This document shows, piece after piece, positions 33,300-41,166 of a DNA stretch of 64,000 nucleotides. The notes under the pieces were generated by a model. It saw only the letters and a list, made by a program, of their open reading frames with translations. It had not been told where the DNA came from and ran no database searches. This DNA is from Mycolicibacterium rutilum (GTDB taxonomy: Bacteria > Actinomycetota > Actinomycetes > Mycobacteriales > Mycobacteriaceae), in contig NZ_LT629971.1 of the NCBI RefSeq assembly GCF_900108565.1, positions 5,208,001-5,272,000 of the forward strand, read 5' to 3'. How positions within the stretch are numbered: the first letter of the stretch is position 1; every line of letters starts with the position of its first letter. The position numbers were made by a program, and so were the translations under genes.

Positions 33300-36200
33300 G
33301 CGCGATCGGTAGCTCGGGGCACGTCTTGATGTAGTCGATATCCGGGGAAACCCAGTCGTCCCACTGCTTTTGACTCATATTCCCCGTCAGTACGGCGCAC
33401 AGGTCTGCCGGCGACGCGGTCGCGGGCCAGACGCGGCTGGTGCTGTCGACGCCTCCCGCGGCGAACCGCCTGCCGTCCGGGCTCATGGCGAGGCTGACGA
33501 CCATCCCGGTCGCTCCCCGGTAACTCTTCCCGATCGGTTCTTCGGTCGCGACGTCCCAGAGCCGGACGGTGCCGTCGCGGCTTCCCGACACCGCTCGGTG
33601 ATCGCTCGGTCCGAAGACGATCGCTGAGACCGGATCCGGGTGACCACGGACGGGCTCGGCATCGTCTTCGATCTCGTCAGGCTGGTGAAATACGACGTCG
33701 CCGTCGCCTCCGACGGCGACGGCACCCGAGCGGCTCACTGTCGCGGTGGACATCAGCCCGAGCGGCTCAGAAGAAATCTCCTCACCGGATTCGGCGTTCC
33801 AGCGCCAGAGTCGTCCGAACCCGTCGGACCTCTGGGTGGTGCCGAGGACTTCCCCGCCGCCTTCCCGGACCGCGAGGGCAGTGGTCAAGCCTGGCTTCTC
33901 AATGGCGGCGCCCACGGCGCTTCCGTCCTGCAGGTCCCACAGTCGAACTGTGCTGCCTTGCCCTCCGGTTGCCGCGAACCTCGCCTCGGGATCGATGCCC
34001 AGCGCCACGATGATCGTATCATCGGCGCCGACATCGACCGGAGCACCGAGCGGCCGCCGGGAGGCGACTTCCCAAACCTGTAGTGTGCCCTCGGCGTTCA
34101 CCGAGACCATACGTTCACCGTCTGCGCTGAACGCCAGGCGCGCCATCTCACCGTCGGCACCCACGAAGGGCTCCCCTACCGGCTCGTGCGTCGCCGGATC
34201 CCACAGCCGCAGGCTCCCGTCGATACCACCGACCGCGAGTTTTCCATCGGGGCTGAACGCAACCGTATGTCCGGCAAGGGGAATGACAGCGGGCATACTC
34301 CAGATGCGAAGCGAGCCGTCGCTGCTTCCGGCGACCAGTCGCGTGCCGCTCGGGTCGAACGCCAGCGTCGTCACCGTGCCTGACGGGCCGGTGAGCGGGA
34401 CGCCGACGGGGTCACCGGTGGCCACGTCCCACAGCCGCACGGTGCGGTCGGCTCCGCCACTGGCAAGAAGCCGGTTATCGGGGCTGAACGCCACTTCGGT
34501 GGCCTCGCCGGTGTGGCCTTCGAGCGGCTCGCCGGCGGCCCGGCCGGCCTGCACGTCCCACAGCCGCACGGTGAAGTCGGCCGACGTGGAGGCCAGCCAG
34601 GCGCCGTCCGGGCTGAACGCCAGATCGATCACATCCTTGGTGTGACCATCCAGGCGGGATGTCGCGCCAGGCGCGCCGAAACTGCCCATGAGGATCGCCG
34701 TGTCCCCGGCCCCCCTTCCGTTGGCCGCGATGACGCCTCGGCTGCTGACGGCCACGAGGTCGGCGCCGTTGGCGATCGGCGCGCCCTTGACCCGATGGGA
34801 CTCCGCGTCGAACACCCGGACCTTTCCGTCATCGGTGTTGACGATGAGTTCCCGCCCGCCCGAGGCGAAATGCACGGACCGCACCGCTGCGGGTTCGTCG
34901 TTGGCACCGGCGTCGCCGACGAAGGCGTCACCGGACTGCCTGCCCGAGGCCACATCCCACACCCGCACCGTACCGTCGACGCTCGAGGCGGCCAATCGCT
35001 TGCCGTCCGGGCTGAAACTGAGGTCATTCACCGGTTCTTCATGGCCGCGCAGCGGTTCGCCGTGGGGTTGGCCGGTGTCGCTGTCCCATATGCGCACGAC
35101 ATCGTCCGAGCAGCTCGCGGCCAGCAGCCGCCCGTCGGGGCTGAAGGCCGTTCCGGTCACGAGGCCCGGCGTCTGGATCAGCCGTTGGGTCCATGCCTTC
35201 TGCACAACGGCGTCGTAGAGCGTGCCTTCGTCGGGGGCCGTGGTCAGCGCGTGCGCGGCCAACAGTTGTTGAAGGGCACGGATATCGCCGCCGGGCTGGG
35301 TGTCGGCGAGCATGGCTTGAGCTTCTGCGTTGAGACGCTGGCCCGTTGCCTCCCTGAACTGTCGGGTGGCCTCGTTGCTGGCCGCGTTCGCGCGGACGAA
35401 GCCGACGGCGGCCGCGACCGCCACCACCGCCGTGACCGCCAACACCGACCGCAGGATGCGCGAACGTTTGCGCAGTGTCGCCGCGTGTGCTTCAGCGGTG
35501 GCCTGCCGTTCCTGCGCCGTCCGAAGTTCGGCCTGTCGTTGTTCCTCCTCCGCGGCCAGTCGCTCGTTCTCCGCGGCGCGTGAGGCGGCGAGAAAGTCGG
35601 AGGTACCGGTGAGGCGTTGCTGGAATCCGTCTGCCACCGCGAGGTTCTCGGCGTCCGAGAGGCGGGACCCGGCCAGCAGCCACGCCGGGTCGTGCCCGTT
35701 GGTCGCCCACGCGTGGGCGGCCCGTTCCAGGTCGTCGGCATCCTTGAGGGATTTGCGCTCCTCCCGGAGCCAGCCGGCCAGCTCATCCCACTGTCGCAGC
35801 AGGCTTTCCAGTGCGACCTCGACGACCGGCTCGCCGCCCCGCGTGTCTTTGACCATCAACCGCTTCGCGACCAGCGCATCGATCAACGGCCGACCGGGCC
35901 CGGGCAGATCGGTGTACCGGGCTACTCGACGCAGCGGCTGATCGTTGTCAGGGTTGATCGTGGCCAACCACGGTATGAACGCCGCGCGCAGACTCGCCAG
36001 TTGCGAAGCGCGCGTGGCTGGATCCGCGGCCAGCACGTCATCGATCTCCGTCTGCACGACCCGCCGCATTCCGCCCAGCGATTCGTAGTGCGCGGGCGTG
36101 AGCTCGCCGGTAATGCCGTAGTCGGTGAAGAGCCGCCACAGGGTCAGCGCCAGCATCGGCAGCGTGTCGGCGCCTTCGCCGGCGTCGACGAGGAGGCGTT

Positions 36201-37470
36201 CGACGAGTTCCGGTGCCACTCTCAGGGGGCGGCCGCCGTCCGTCGACCGCCGAGCGGGGCCGACGATCACCTCCTGGAACTGGGTGGGAGGCATCGGTTT
36301 GAGTTCGTCGAAGAGCACGGTGCCCAGGCCCGACAGCAGGGGGTGGGTCTGCATCGCCTCGTAGCGATCGGTGCGGATGGTCGCCGCCACCACGATTCCC
36401 GCCTCCGCGCCGTTCATCTCCTCGATCACGCCACTGAGCAGCCGCAGGAACTGCTCGGAGCTTTCGCCGCCGTCCGCGGTGAACAGCTCCTCGGCTTGGT
36501 CGACGGGCACGACAAGGGTTGGCGCGGCCGCTGATTCGCTTCCCTCGTCGTCGTCAGGCACCCGTGCCGCCGCGGCGGCGCGCAGCTCACCGAGTAACCG
36601 AATAACTGTCCCGACCTCACCGGCCGCGCATGCCGCCTTCACCTCCCCGAGGGAGGGTTGGGGCAGCCCGTACCGTGCGCGGGTTCGGCACATCGCCTGA
36701 GCGAAACCGGATTCACCGGTTATGACATCGCGTTCGGGCCGGACGATGTCGAGGAGTGCGAACCGGCGGTCCTCGCGCCGTAGCCGCGGCAGCAGGCCGG
36801 CCCGTAGAAAGGACGACTTACCGGTACCGGACGGGCCCAGCACCACGAACAGCGAGTCGACCCCCGACAGTCGCATACCGCGCACGGCGTCCATCGCCCG
36901 CACGATCTGCGCGTCACGGCCGAAGAAGACTGCGGCGTCGGCTTCGTCGAGGGGTTCCCACCCGCGATAGGGCGAGCGCTGCGGATCGTTCGGCGGCGGC
37001 CAGGCGAAAGATTCGGCGCCGATCCCCGCGCCGCGGATCCCGTCGCGCAGAAGGTAGAGCCCGGCCGTGAGCAGTTCGACCGGTTCGCCGTCGCCGATGT
37101 CGATCCCGGTTTTCGGACCGTCGCCGAACAGGTCGCACCGCTGCCATTCCGAGGTGAGTTCGTCACCGGCCGACGGTTCCAGACGCGCCACGAAGATCTG
37201 CTTGTTCAGGTTCTCGGCCGTGCGGTACTCGACCTTGCACTCGTGAGAGGACTCCCAGTTGGTTGACAGCAGGCAGATGACCGCCTCGCAGCGGGCGTTG
37301 GCGCGCCGCAGCGCGTCCTTCCAGCGCGTTCCGGTGCGCAACCCGCTCTCGGGGTCGACGTCGAGGAAGATCTCGTTGGCCAGAGGCGGGTCCTGACCGA
37401 CCAGCCATTGCTTGAGCGCCACCGCGTCGCGCATGTCCCGGCTCGAGTGACTCATGAAGATGCGCGACAA
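33292..37470 (-). CDS. TIR - nSTAND ATPase - TM - 14-bladed WD40 protein
   Basis: The 1392-aa protein is a multi-domain signalling or defence protein. A TIR domain (1-145) starts RIFMSHSSRD and has the candidate NADase glutamate E81 in SSHECKVEY. A short linker (PYRGWEPLDEADAAVFFGRDAQI) leads to an nSTAND1-type P-loop: Walker A GPSGTGKSS at 212-220 and Walker B-like LVVPVDQAEELF at 319-330. A winged-helix/helical region (440-580), a coiled coil (630-670) and a single TM helix (673-692) follow. Fourteen WD-type blades (about 745-1350, e.g. RIWDSDTG, RLWDVQAG) suggest two seven-bladed propellers. It ends with the Cys-containing NMSQKQWDDWVS..YIKTCP found on such STAND-WD40 proteins. The TTG at 37470 is the start because it restores TIR strand A; an ATG at 37455 would cut it. 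Confidence 0.88.
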   Translation of the reverse strand: MSRIFMSHSSRDMRDAVALKQWLVGQDPPLANEIFLDVDPESGLRTGTRWKDALRRANARCEAVICLLSTNWESSHECKVEYRTAENLNKQIFVARLEPSAGDELTSEWQRCDLFGDGPKTGIDIGDGEPVELLTAGLYLLRDGIRGAGIGAESFAWPPPNDPQRSPYRGWEPLDEADAAVFFGRDAQIVRAMDAVRGMRLSGVDSLFVVLGPSGTGKSSFLRAGLLPRLRREDRRFALLDIVRPERDVITGESGFAQAMCRTRARYGLPQPSLGEVKAACAAGEVGTVIRLLGELRAAAAARVPDDDEGSESAAAPTLVVPVDQAEELFTADGGESSEQFLRLLSGVIEEMNGAEAGIVVAATIRTDRYEAMQTHPLLSGLGTVLFDELKPMPPTQFQEVIVGPARRSTDGGRPLRVAPELVERLLVDAGEGADTLPMLALTLWRLFTDYGITGELTPAHYESLGGMRRVVQTEIDDVLAADPATRASQLASLRAAFIPWLATINPDNDQPLRRVARYTDLPGPGRPLIDALVAKRLMVKDTRGGEPVVEVALESLLRQWDELAGWLREERKSLKDADDLERAAHAWATNGHDPAWLLAGSRLSDAENLAVADGFQQRLTGTSDFLAASRAAENERLAAEEEQRQAELRTAQERQATAEAHAATLRKRSRILRSVLAVTAVVAVAAAVGFVRANAASNEATRQFREATGQRLNAEAQAMLADTQPGGDIRALQQLLAAHALTTAPDEGTLYDAVVQKAWTQRLIQTPGLVTGTAFSPDGRLLAASCSDDVVRIWDSDTGQPHGEPLRGHEEPVNDLSFSPDGKRLAASSVDGTVRVWDVASGRQSGDAFVGDAGANDEPAAVRSVHFASGGRELIVNTDDGKVRVFDAESHRVKGAPIANGADLVAVSSRGVIAANGRGAGDTAILMGSFGAPGATSRLDGHTKDVIDLAFSPDGAWLASTSADFTVRLWDVQAGRAAGEPLEGHTGEATEVAFSPDNRLLASGGADRTVRLWDVATGDPVGVPLTGPSGTVTTLAFDPSGTRLVAGSSDGSLRIWSMPAVIPLAGHTVAFSPDGKLAVGGIDGSLRLWDPATHEPVGEPFVGADGEMARLAFSADGERMVSVNAEGTLQVWEVASRRPLGAPVDVGADDTIIVALGIDPEARFAATGGQGSTVRLWDLQDGSAVGAAIEKPGLTTALAVREGGGEVLGTTQRSDGFGRLWRWNAESGEEISSEPLGLMSTATVSRSGAVAVGGDGDVVFHQPDEIEDDAEPVRGHPDPVSAIVFGPSDHRAVSGSRDGTVRLWDVATEEPIGKSYRGATGMVVSLAMSPDGRRFAAGGVDSTSRVWPATASPADLCAVLTGNMSQKQWDDWVSPDIDYIKTCPELPIAPD

Positions 37471-37607
37471 GCTTCCACCCCAACCCGGATCAGCTACTCA
37501 ATTCGCGCGACGGTTCTGATCGAGCAAATTGACAATGCAGTCAGGGTAGGTGATCTTGTGCTGGCTTGCGTCGGCTTTGGGTAGGCGAGCAACCGGCGCG
37601 CAACGAC

Positions 37608-38027
37608 TCAGAAAAGCCGGTACGCCTGGCGCGAGATCGTGAAGCCGTGACCGTCTTCGACGTCACGGCAGGTGACGCCCGACGGTTCACTCTCGCAGCG
37701 GAGCACCCCAGCCGAGAAGTCGTCGCCGTAGGCCAGCGGAGCGCCGCCGCCGAGCGCGGTGTCGCCGGCGCAGACGAACCATGCGCCGCGGCCGGGTTGT
37801 AGAACGATGCCCTGGCCGTAGTCGAACCGGCATTCCGTCGGTGGTGGCGGAGGCGCCCAGTCACGCTCGGCGATATCGCAGCGGACGTGGTCGACGTCGA
37901 TGATGCAGCCGATGTTGCCTGAGGGCGAGGTGAATCCGCTGATGTCGGCGTGCGCGGCGGGCAGTGGGGTAAGTAGGGGCGCAGCACCGATGAGAGCGGC
38001 GGCAGTAGCCAGTCGGGCGAGCACCAT
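37608..38027 (-). CDS. Secreted DUF6636-like protein
   Basis: This 139-aa exported protein has signal peptide MVLARLATAAALIGAAPLLTPLPAAHA. The mature part FTSPSGNIGCIID..RCDIAERDWAPPPPPTECRFDYGQG and CAGDTALGG..LRCES..VTCRDVEDGHGFTISRQAYRLF has six cysteines, likely three disulphides, and matches the layout I know as DUF6636. Its function is unknown. It is 137 nt from the TIR-STAND start and probably has its own promoter. Confidence 0.8.
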   Translation of the reverse strand: MVLARLATAAALIGAAPLLTPLPAAHADISGFTSPSGNIGCIIDVDHVRCDIAERDWAPPPPPTECRFDYGQGIVLQPGRGAWFVCAGDTALGGGAPLAYGDDFSAGVLRCESEPSGVTCRDVEDGHGFTISRQAYRLF

Positions 38028-38103
38028 GTCGTGTCCTGTCCAGGAGTCGTTGCACGGTGCTTATCACAAGTTCCGACCCGGTGTCCGGACAACCGTTGCG
38101 TTT

Positions 38104-38122
38104 GCCGAGCGCACGGCTCGGC
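38104..38122. terminator. Short hairpin after the MFS operon
   Basis: GCCGAGC (38104-38110) pairs with GCTCGGC (38116-38122) over a 5-nt loop, 14 nt beyond the stop of the small MFS subunit on the minus strand. Its CCGAGCGCACGG core also appears in the element at 41093-41159. Confidence 0.5.
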
Positions 38123-38135
38123 CCCGGCGAGAAGG

Positions 38136-38282
38136 TCAGGTCTCGAAGAGCTGCTTGACCTTGAGCAGCAGCTCGTAGACGCCGTAGGCGAACGGGACGG
38201 CCACCCAGACCCAGGCCAACACGATGTAGACCTTCGGGATGGTTTCTTGATATTCGTGCAATTCGGCGCTGTGATCGGTCAC
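38136..38282 (-). CDS. Small membrane subunit of the OFA-type MFS transporter
   Basis: This 48-aa protein has one TM helix (KVYIVLAWVWVAVPFAYGVYELLLK). The GTG start at 38282-38280 overlaps the TGA of the large MFS gene (GTGA). AGGAGG lies 8 nt upstream. Small proteins of this type follow oxalate:formate-antiporter-family genes in actinobacteria and are annotated as MFS small subunits; their role is unproven. Confidence 0.75.
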   Translation of the reverse strand: MTDHSAELHEYQETIPKVYIVLAWVWVAVPFAYGVYELLLKVKQLFET

Positions 38283-39667
38283 TGCTTCGCCTCCTGCAGG
38301 GTGCCGTCGGCCTGGGCCGGCTCGTGCCATTTGTCGTTGACGGGTCGGATCAACTCGTTGCACACGAAGCCGACGACGAGCAGCCCGATCATGATCGAGA
38401 ACGACATCGTGTACAGGTCGGGTCCGGACTTGCCCGCCGCCTCCTGGCTGTCGGCGACCGCATTGACCAGAATCGGCCCGAGGATGCCCGCCGCGGACCA
38501 CGCGGTGAGCAGCCGCCCGTGGATCGCGCCGACCTGGTACGTCCCGAACAGGTCGCGGAGGTATGCGGGGACGGTCGCGAAACCGGCGCCGTAGAAGGAC
38601 AGGATCAGCATGGTCGCGACGAGGAAGACGACCTTGTTGGAGTTCTCCATCAGCGTGATGGTCAGATAGAGCAACGCACCCACGCCCAGGTACATGCGGT
38701 AGGCGTTCTTGCGCCCGATCTTGTCCGACAGGCTCGACCAGCCGATGCGGCCCAACATGTTCGACAGCGACAGCAGCGCAACGTAGCCGGCTGCGGCCGC
38801 GGCGAGTGCGGCGGCGGCGACCCCGGCCGCCGGGAAGAAGTCCTGGTAGATCGGCGACGCCTTCTCCAGGATGCCGATCCCAGCGGTCACGTTGAAACAC
38901 AACACAATCCAGAGCAGCCAGAACTGTGGCGTCTTGAGCGCATTGTTGGCCGAGACCTGACCGCCGGTGACGATCGAGTCCGCAACGGGCGCCGACGGTG
39001 TCCAACCGTGCGGTTTCCAGTCCGGCCTCGGCACGCGAACGAGAAGCCAGCCCAGCGACATGAACACCGCATACGCGACGCCGTGCACGAGGAAGGTTTT
39101 CGCGATGCCCGAAGAGTCCGTGCCGAACATGTCGAGCATCGCCGTCGACCAGGGTGACGCGATCAGTGCACCGCCGCCGAAACCCATGATCGCCAGCCCC
39201 GTTGCCATGCCGGGTTTGTCGGGGAACCACTTGATCAGGGTCGACACCGGCGAGATGTAGCCGATGCCCCAGCCGATGCCGCCGATGAACCCGTAGCCGA
39301 GCAGCACCAGCCAGTACTGCCCCAGTGCGAGCCCGGCCGAGCCGATCAGCCAGCCTCCGCAGAAGCAGCACATCGCGGCGAACATGGCCGCGCGCGGGCC
39401 GTTGCGGTCGACCCAGGTGCCGAAGATCGCCGCGGACACCCCGAGGACGACGATGCCGACGGTGAACGGCAACGCGCTCAGGGTGCCGGAGATGCCGAGC
39501 GCACCTTCCAGCGGGTTCTTGAAGACGCTCCAGGAGTAGGCCGCGCCGATCGACAAGTGGATCGACAGCGCTGCGGGTGGCACCAGCCAACGGCTCCACC
39601 CGGGCGAGGCGACGATGCGGTCCCTGCTGAAAAACGGCGCGGGCCGCGTATTGGTGCCTGCAGTCAT
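38279..39667 (-). CDS. MFS transporter of the oxalate:formate antiporter family
   Basis: This 462-aa protein has 12 predicted TM helices. OFA-family features are IHLSIGAAYSWSVFKNPLEGALG near the N-terminus, GWGIGYISPVSTLIKWFPDKPGMATGLAIMGFGGGALI in the middle, and GAIHGRLLTAWSAAGILGPILVN near the end. It exchanges small carboxylates such as oxalate/formate or lactate/pyruvate; the ligand is not certain. The ATG 39667 (MTAGTNTRP) has AGGCGAGGA just upstream. Two LacI-type palindromes lie 87-136 nt upstream, suggesting sugar-linked or LacI-type control. Confidence 0.9.
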   Translation of the reverse strand: MTAGTNTRPAPFFSRDRIVASPGWSRWLVPPAALSIHLSIGAAYSWSVFKNPLEGALGISGTLSALPFTVGIVVLGVSAAIFGTWVDRNGPRAAMFAAMCCFCGGWLIGSAGLALGQYWLVLLGYGFIGGIGWGIGYISPVSTLIKWFPDKPGMATGLAIMGFGGGALIASPWSTAMLDMFGTDSSGIAKTFLVHGVAYAVFMSLGWLLVRVPRPDWKPHGWTPSAPVADSIVTGGQVSANNALKTPQFWLLWIVLCFNVTAGIGILEKASPIYQDFFPAAGVAAAALAAAAAGYVALLSLSNMLGRIGWSSLSDKIGRKNAYRMYLGVGALLYLTITLMENSNKVVFLVATMLILSFYGAGFATVPAYLRDLFGTYQVGAIHGRLLTAWSAAGILGPILVNAVADSQEAAGKSGPDLYTMSFSIMIGLLVVGFVCNELIRPVNDKWHEPAQADGTLQEAKQ

Positions 39668-39753
39668 TCCTCGCCTTTCATCAGACGCCGCGCGCGGTGT
39701 GGTGGACGTCACGGCGCGTACCCCGCAGGACGATAGCGAAAACAACGCGAAAT

Positions 39754-39765
39754 TGAAACGTTTCA
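39754..39765. promoter_or_regulatory. LacI-type operator upstream of the MFS gene
   Basis: TGAAACGTTTCA is a perfect 12-nt palindrome with the central CG typical of LacI/GalR sites, 87 nt upstream of the MFS start. Confidence 0.65.
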
Positions 39766-39789
39766 CAGACAGTGCACAGCGGGGCAAAG

Positions 39790-39803
39790 AGCAAGCGTTT
39801 GCT
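39790..39803. promoter_or_regulatory. Second LacI-like operator
   Basis: AGCAAGCGTTTGCT is palindromic except for one central pair and has the same CG centre. It lies 36 nt from the first site; a looping repressor could use both. No LacI gene is in the window. Confidence 0.55.
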
Positions 39804-39893
39804 ATGCCATGGCCCGACCACACCCATATCCACACCAGATTCGGGTAACCATTGACTAGCGCTATATCGGTTACACACGATGGAGATTGAATC

Positions 39894-40466
39894 ATGACGC
39901 ACGAGTTGACGACCCGTGACCTGACCAACGACACGTGGGACGACTTCGTCAGCGCGCTCGGCAGCAACGGCGGTGCCCGCGGCTGCTGGTGCATGCACTG
40001 GCGGTTGTCGATCGCCGAGTGGATGGAGGGCAAGGGCGAAGGAAACAAGCGGGCGATGAAGAACCTGTCCCGGCGGAAGCCGGCACCCGGCGTCGTCGTC
40101 TACGACGGCGCCACACCGGTGGCCTGGTGTTCATTGGGTCCGCGCAGCGCGTTCGCGCGGTTGGACCGCTCGCCGCTGCTCAAACGTGTTGACGACGAGC
40201 AGGTTTGCTCGGTCGCTTGTGTGTTCGTCGCGCGCGGATACCGCAGAACCGGACTGCTGCCGTCGATACTGGACGCGGTGTGCGACTACGCAGCGGCCCA
40301 TGGCTACCCCGCCGTCGAGGGCTATCCGGTGGATCCGCCCGACGGCCGCCGCGCCGGTTCCGACACGGCGATGACGGGCATCGCCAGCGCTTTTCGAGAG
40401 GCCGGTTTCACGGAGGTGGCTCGGCCGCGCAAGGACCGTCCGATCATGCGCCGCGCTGTCAGTTGA
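39894..40466 (+). CDS. GNAT-family acetyltransferase
   Basis: This 190-aa protein has a GNAT core with acetyl-CoA loop VARGYRRTGLLPSILDAVCDYA. An N-terminal motif (GARGCWCMHWRLS, with MEGKGEGNKRAMK) is typical of a conserved actinobacterial group of GNAT proteins. The acceptor is unknown. It starts at ATG 39894 and shares its upstream region with the divergent MFS gene. Its end overlaps the CGNR gene by 8 nt. Confidence 0.88.
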   Translation: MTHELTTRDLTNDTWDDFVSALGSNGGARGCWCMHWRLSIAEWMEGKGEGNKRAMKNLSRRKPAPGVVVYDGATPVAWCSLGPRSAFARLDRSPLLKRVDDEQVCSVACVFVARGYRRTGLLPSILDAVCDYAAAHGYPAVEGYPVDPPDGRRAGSDTAMTGIASAFREAGFTEVARPRKDRPIMRRAVS

Positions 40467-41055
40467 CGACGCTGCGGTGCCTGCTCGCCTTCTCGCGGTT
40501 GCCGCAGGTGCTCATGCTGCACCAGCGGCGGCGCCCGCCGCGCGACGAGTCGAGAAACAACCACCCGCAGCGGTGGCAGGTTCTGATCCGGTCCGGCGGC
40601 AGGGTGAACGCTGCGTGGACGGCGAGCAGCGCCAGCGCGGCCGGGATCTTCGCCGGCGCGCTGCACTCGACGTCGAGGTTTCCTCCCGCCACGACCACCC
40701 CGGTGACGGCGCCGGTGCCTGCCCGTTCGAGCAGGGCGCCAAACTGCTTGGGCGGCAGCGGTTCTACGTTCGACATTGCCGTGAACACCGCCCATACCTG
40801 CTCGCGCACCTCCCGCAGGTCAGCGAGCAGGGTCCGCGAGGCAGCCGTCGTCTTCTTGGGTGGGCGGCCGAGAAGCCCGACGGCCTGGCACCACGTCAGC
40901 GCGTCCGCGGGTGTCTTCAGCAGTTCGTTGTCCGGCGCCGGATTCGACCGGTCGACCACGGTGTTGGCCAGGTCGAGTACCGGGTGGCCGCCGATGAAAT
41001 GCGCGTCGCGCCATGGCCCGCGGGGGCGGACAATCAGGTCGGCGGTAGTAACCAT
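40459..41055 (-). CDS. CGNR zinc-finger (ABATE domain) putative regulator
   Basis: This 198-aa protein has an N-terminal ABATE/DUF1470 domain (FIGGHPVLDLANTVVD...) and the C-terminal zinc ribbon C-x2-C...C-x4-C: CHRCGWLFLD, WCSMSTCGNREK. CGNR proteins are presumed DNA-binding stress regulators. The ATG 41055 (MVTTADLIV) is preferred to the longer frame. A palindrome TTGTGTACACAA lies 77 nt upstream. Confidence 0.88.
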   Translation of the reverse strand: MVTTADLIVRPRGPWRDAHFIGGHPVLDLANTVVDRSNPAPDNELLKTPADALTWCQAVGLLGRPPKKTTAASRTLLADLREVREQVWAVFTAMSNVEPLPPKQFGALLERAGTGAVTGVVVAGGNLDVECSAPAKIPAALALLAVHAAFTLPPDRIRTCHRCGWLFLDSSRGGRRRWCSMSTCGNREKASRHRSVVN

Positions 41056-41092
41056 TGAACTCAGCGTAACCGGTTGCAGGCCCGCCCTCGGT

Positions 41093-41159
41093 TTCGCCGA
41101 GCGCACGGTTGTTGACGGTCCCACTCGCGGTTTGTGTACACAAGCGTGCGCTCGGCGAA
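41093..41159. repeat. Long inverted repeat enclosing a second palindrome
   Basis: Perfect 14-nt arms TTCGCCGAGCGCAC (41093-41106) and GTGCGCTCGGCGAA (41146-41159) enclose a 39-nt loop. Inside it, TTGTGTACACAA (41132-41143) is a perfect 12-nt palindrome that looks like a regulator site. The element lies between the CGNR start and the LLM oxidoreductase stop, so it could terminate the latter. Confidence 0.6.
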
Positions 41160-41166
41160 TTCCGCG

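Noticed and set aside
34000..35200. Repetitive DNA as a possible CRISPR or tandem repeat array
   Set aside because: The repeats encode WD40 blades of about 120 nt with divergent sequence; there are no identical short repeats with spacers.
21029..39667. Bicupin and oxalate/formate-type antiporter as one oxalate pathway
   Set aside because: The genes are 16 kb apart and there is no shared regulatory site; the idea is possible but unsupported.
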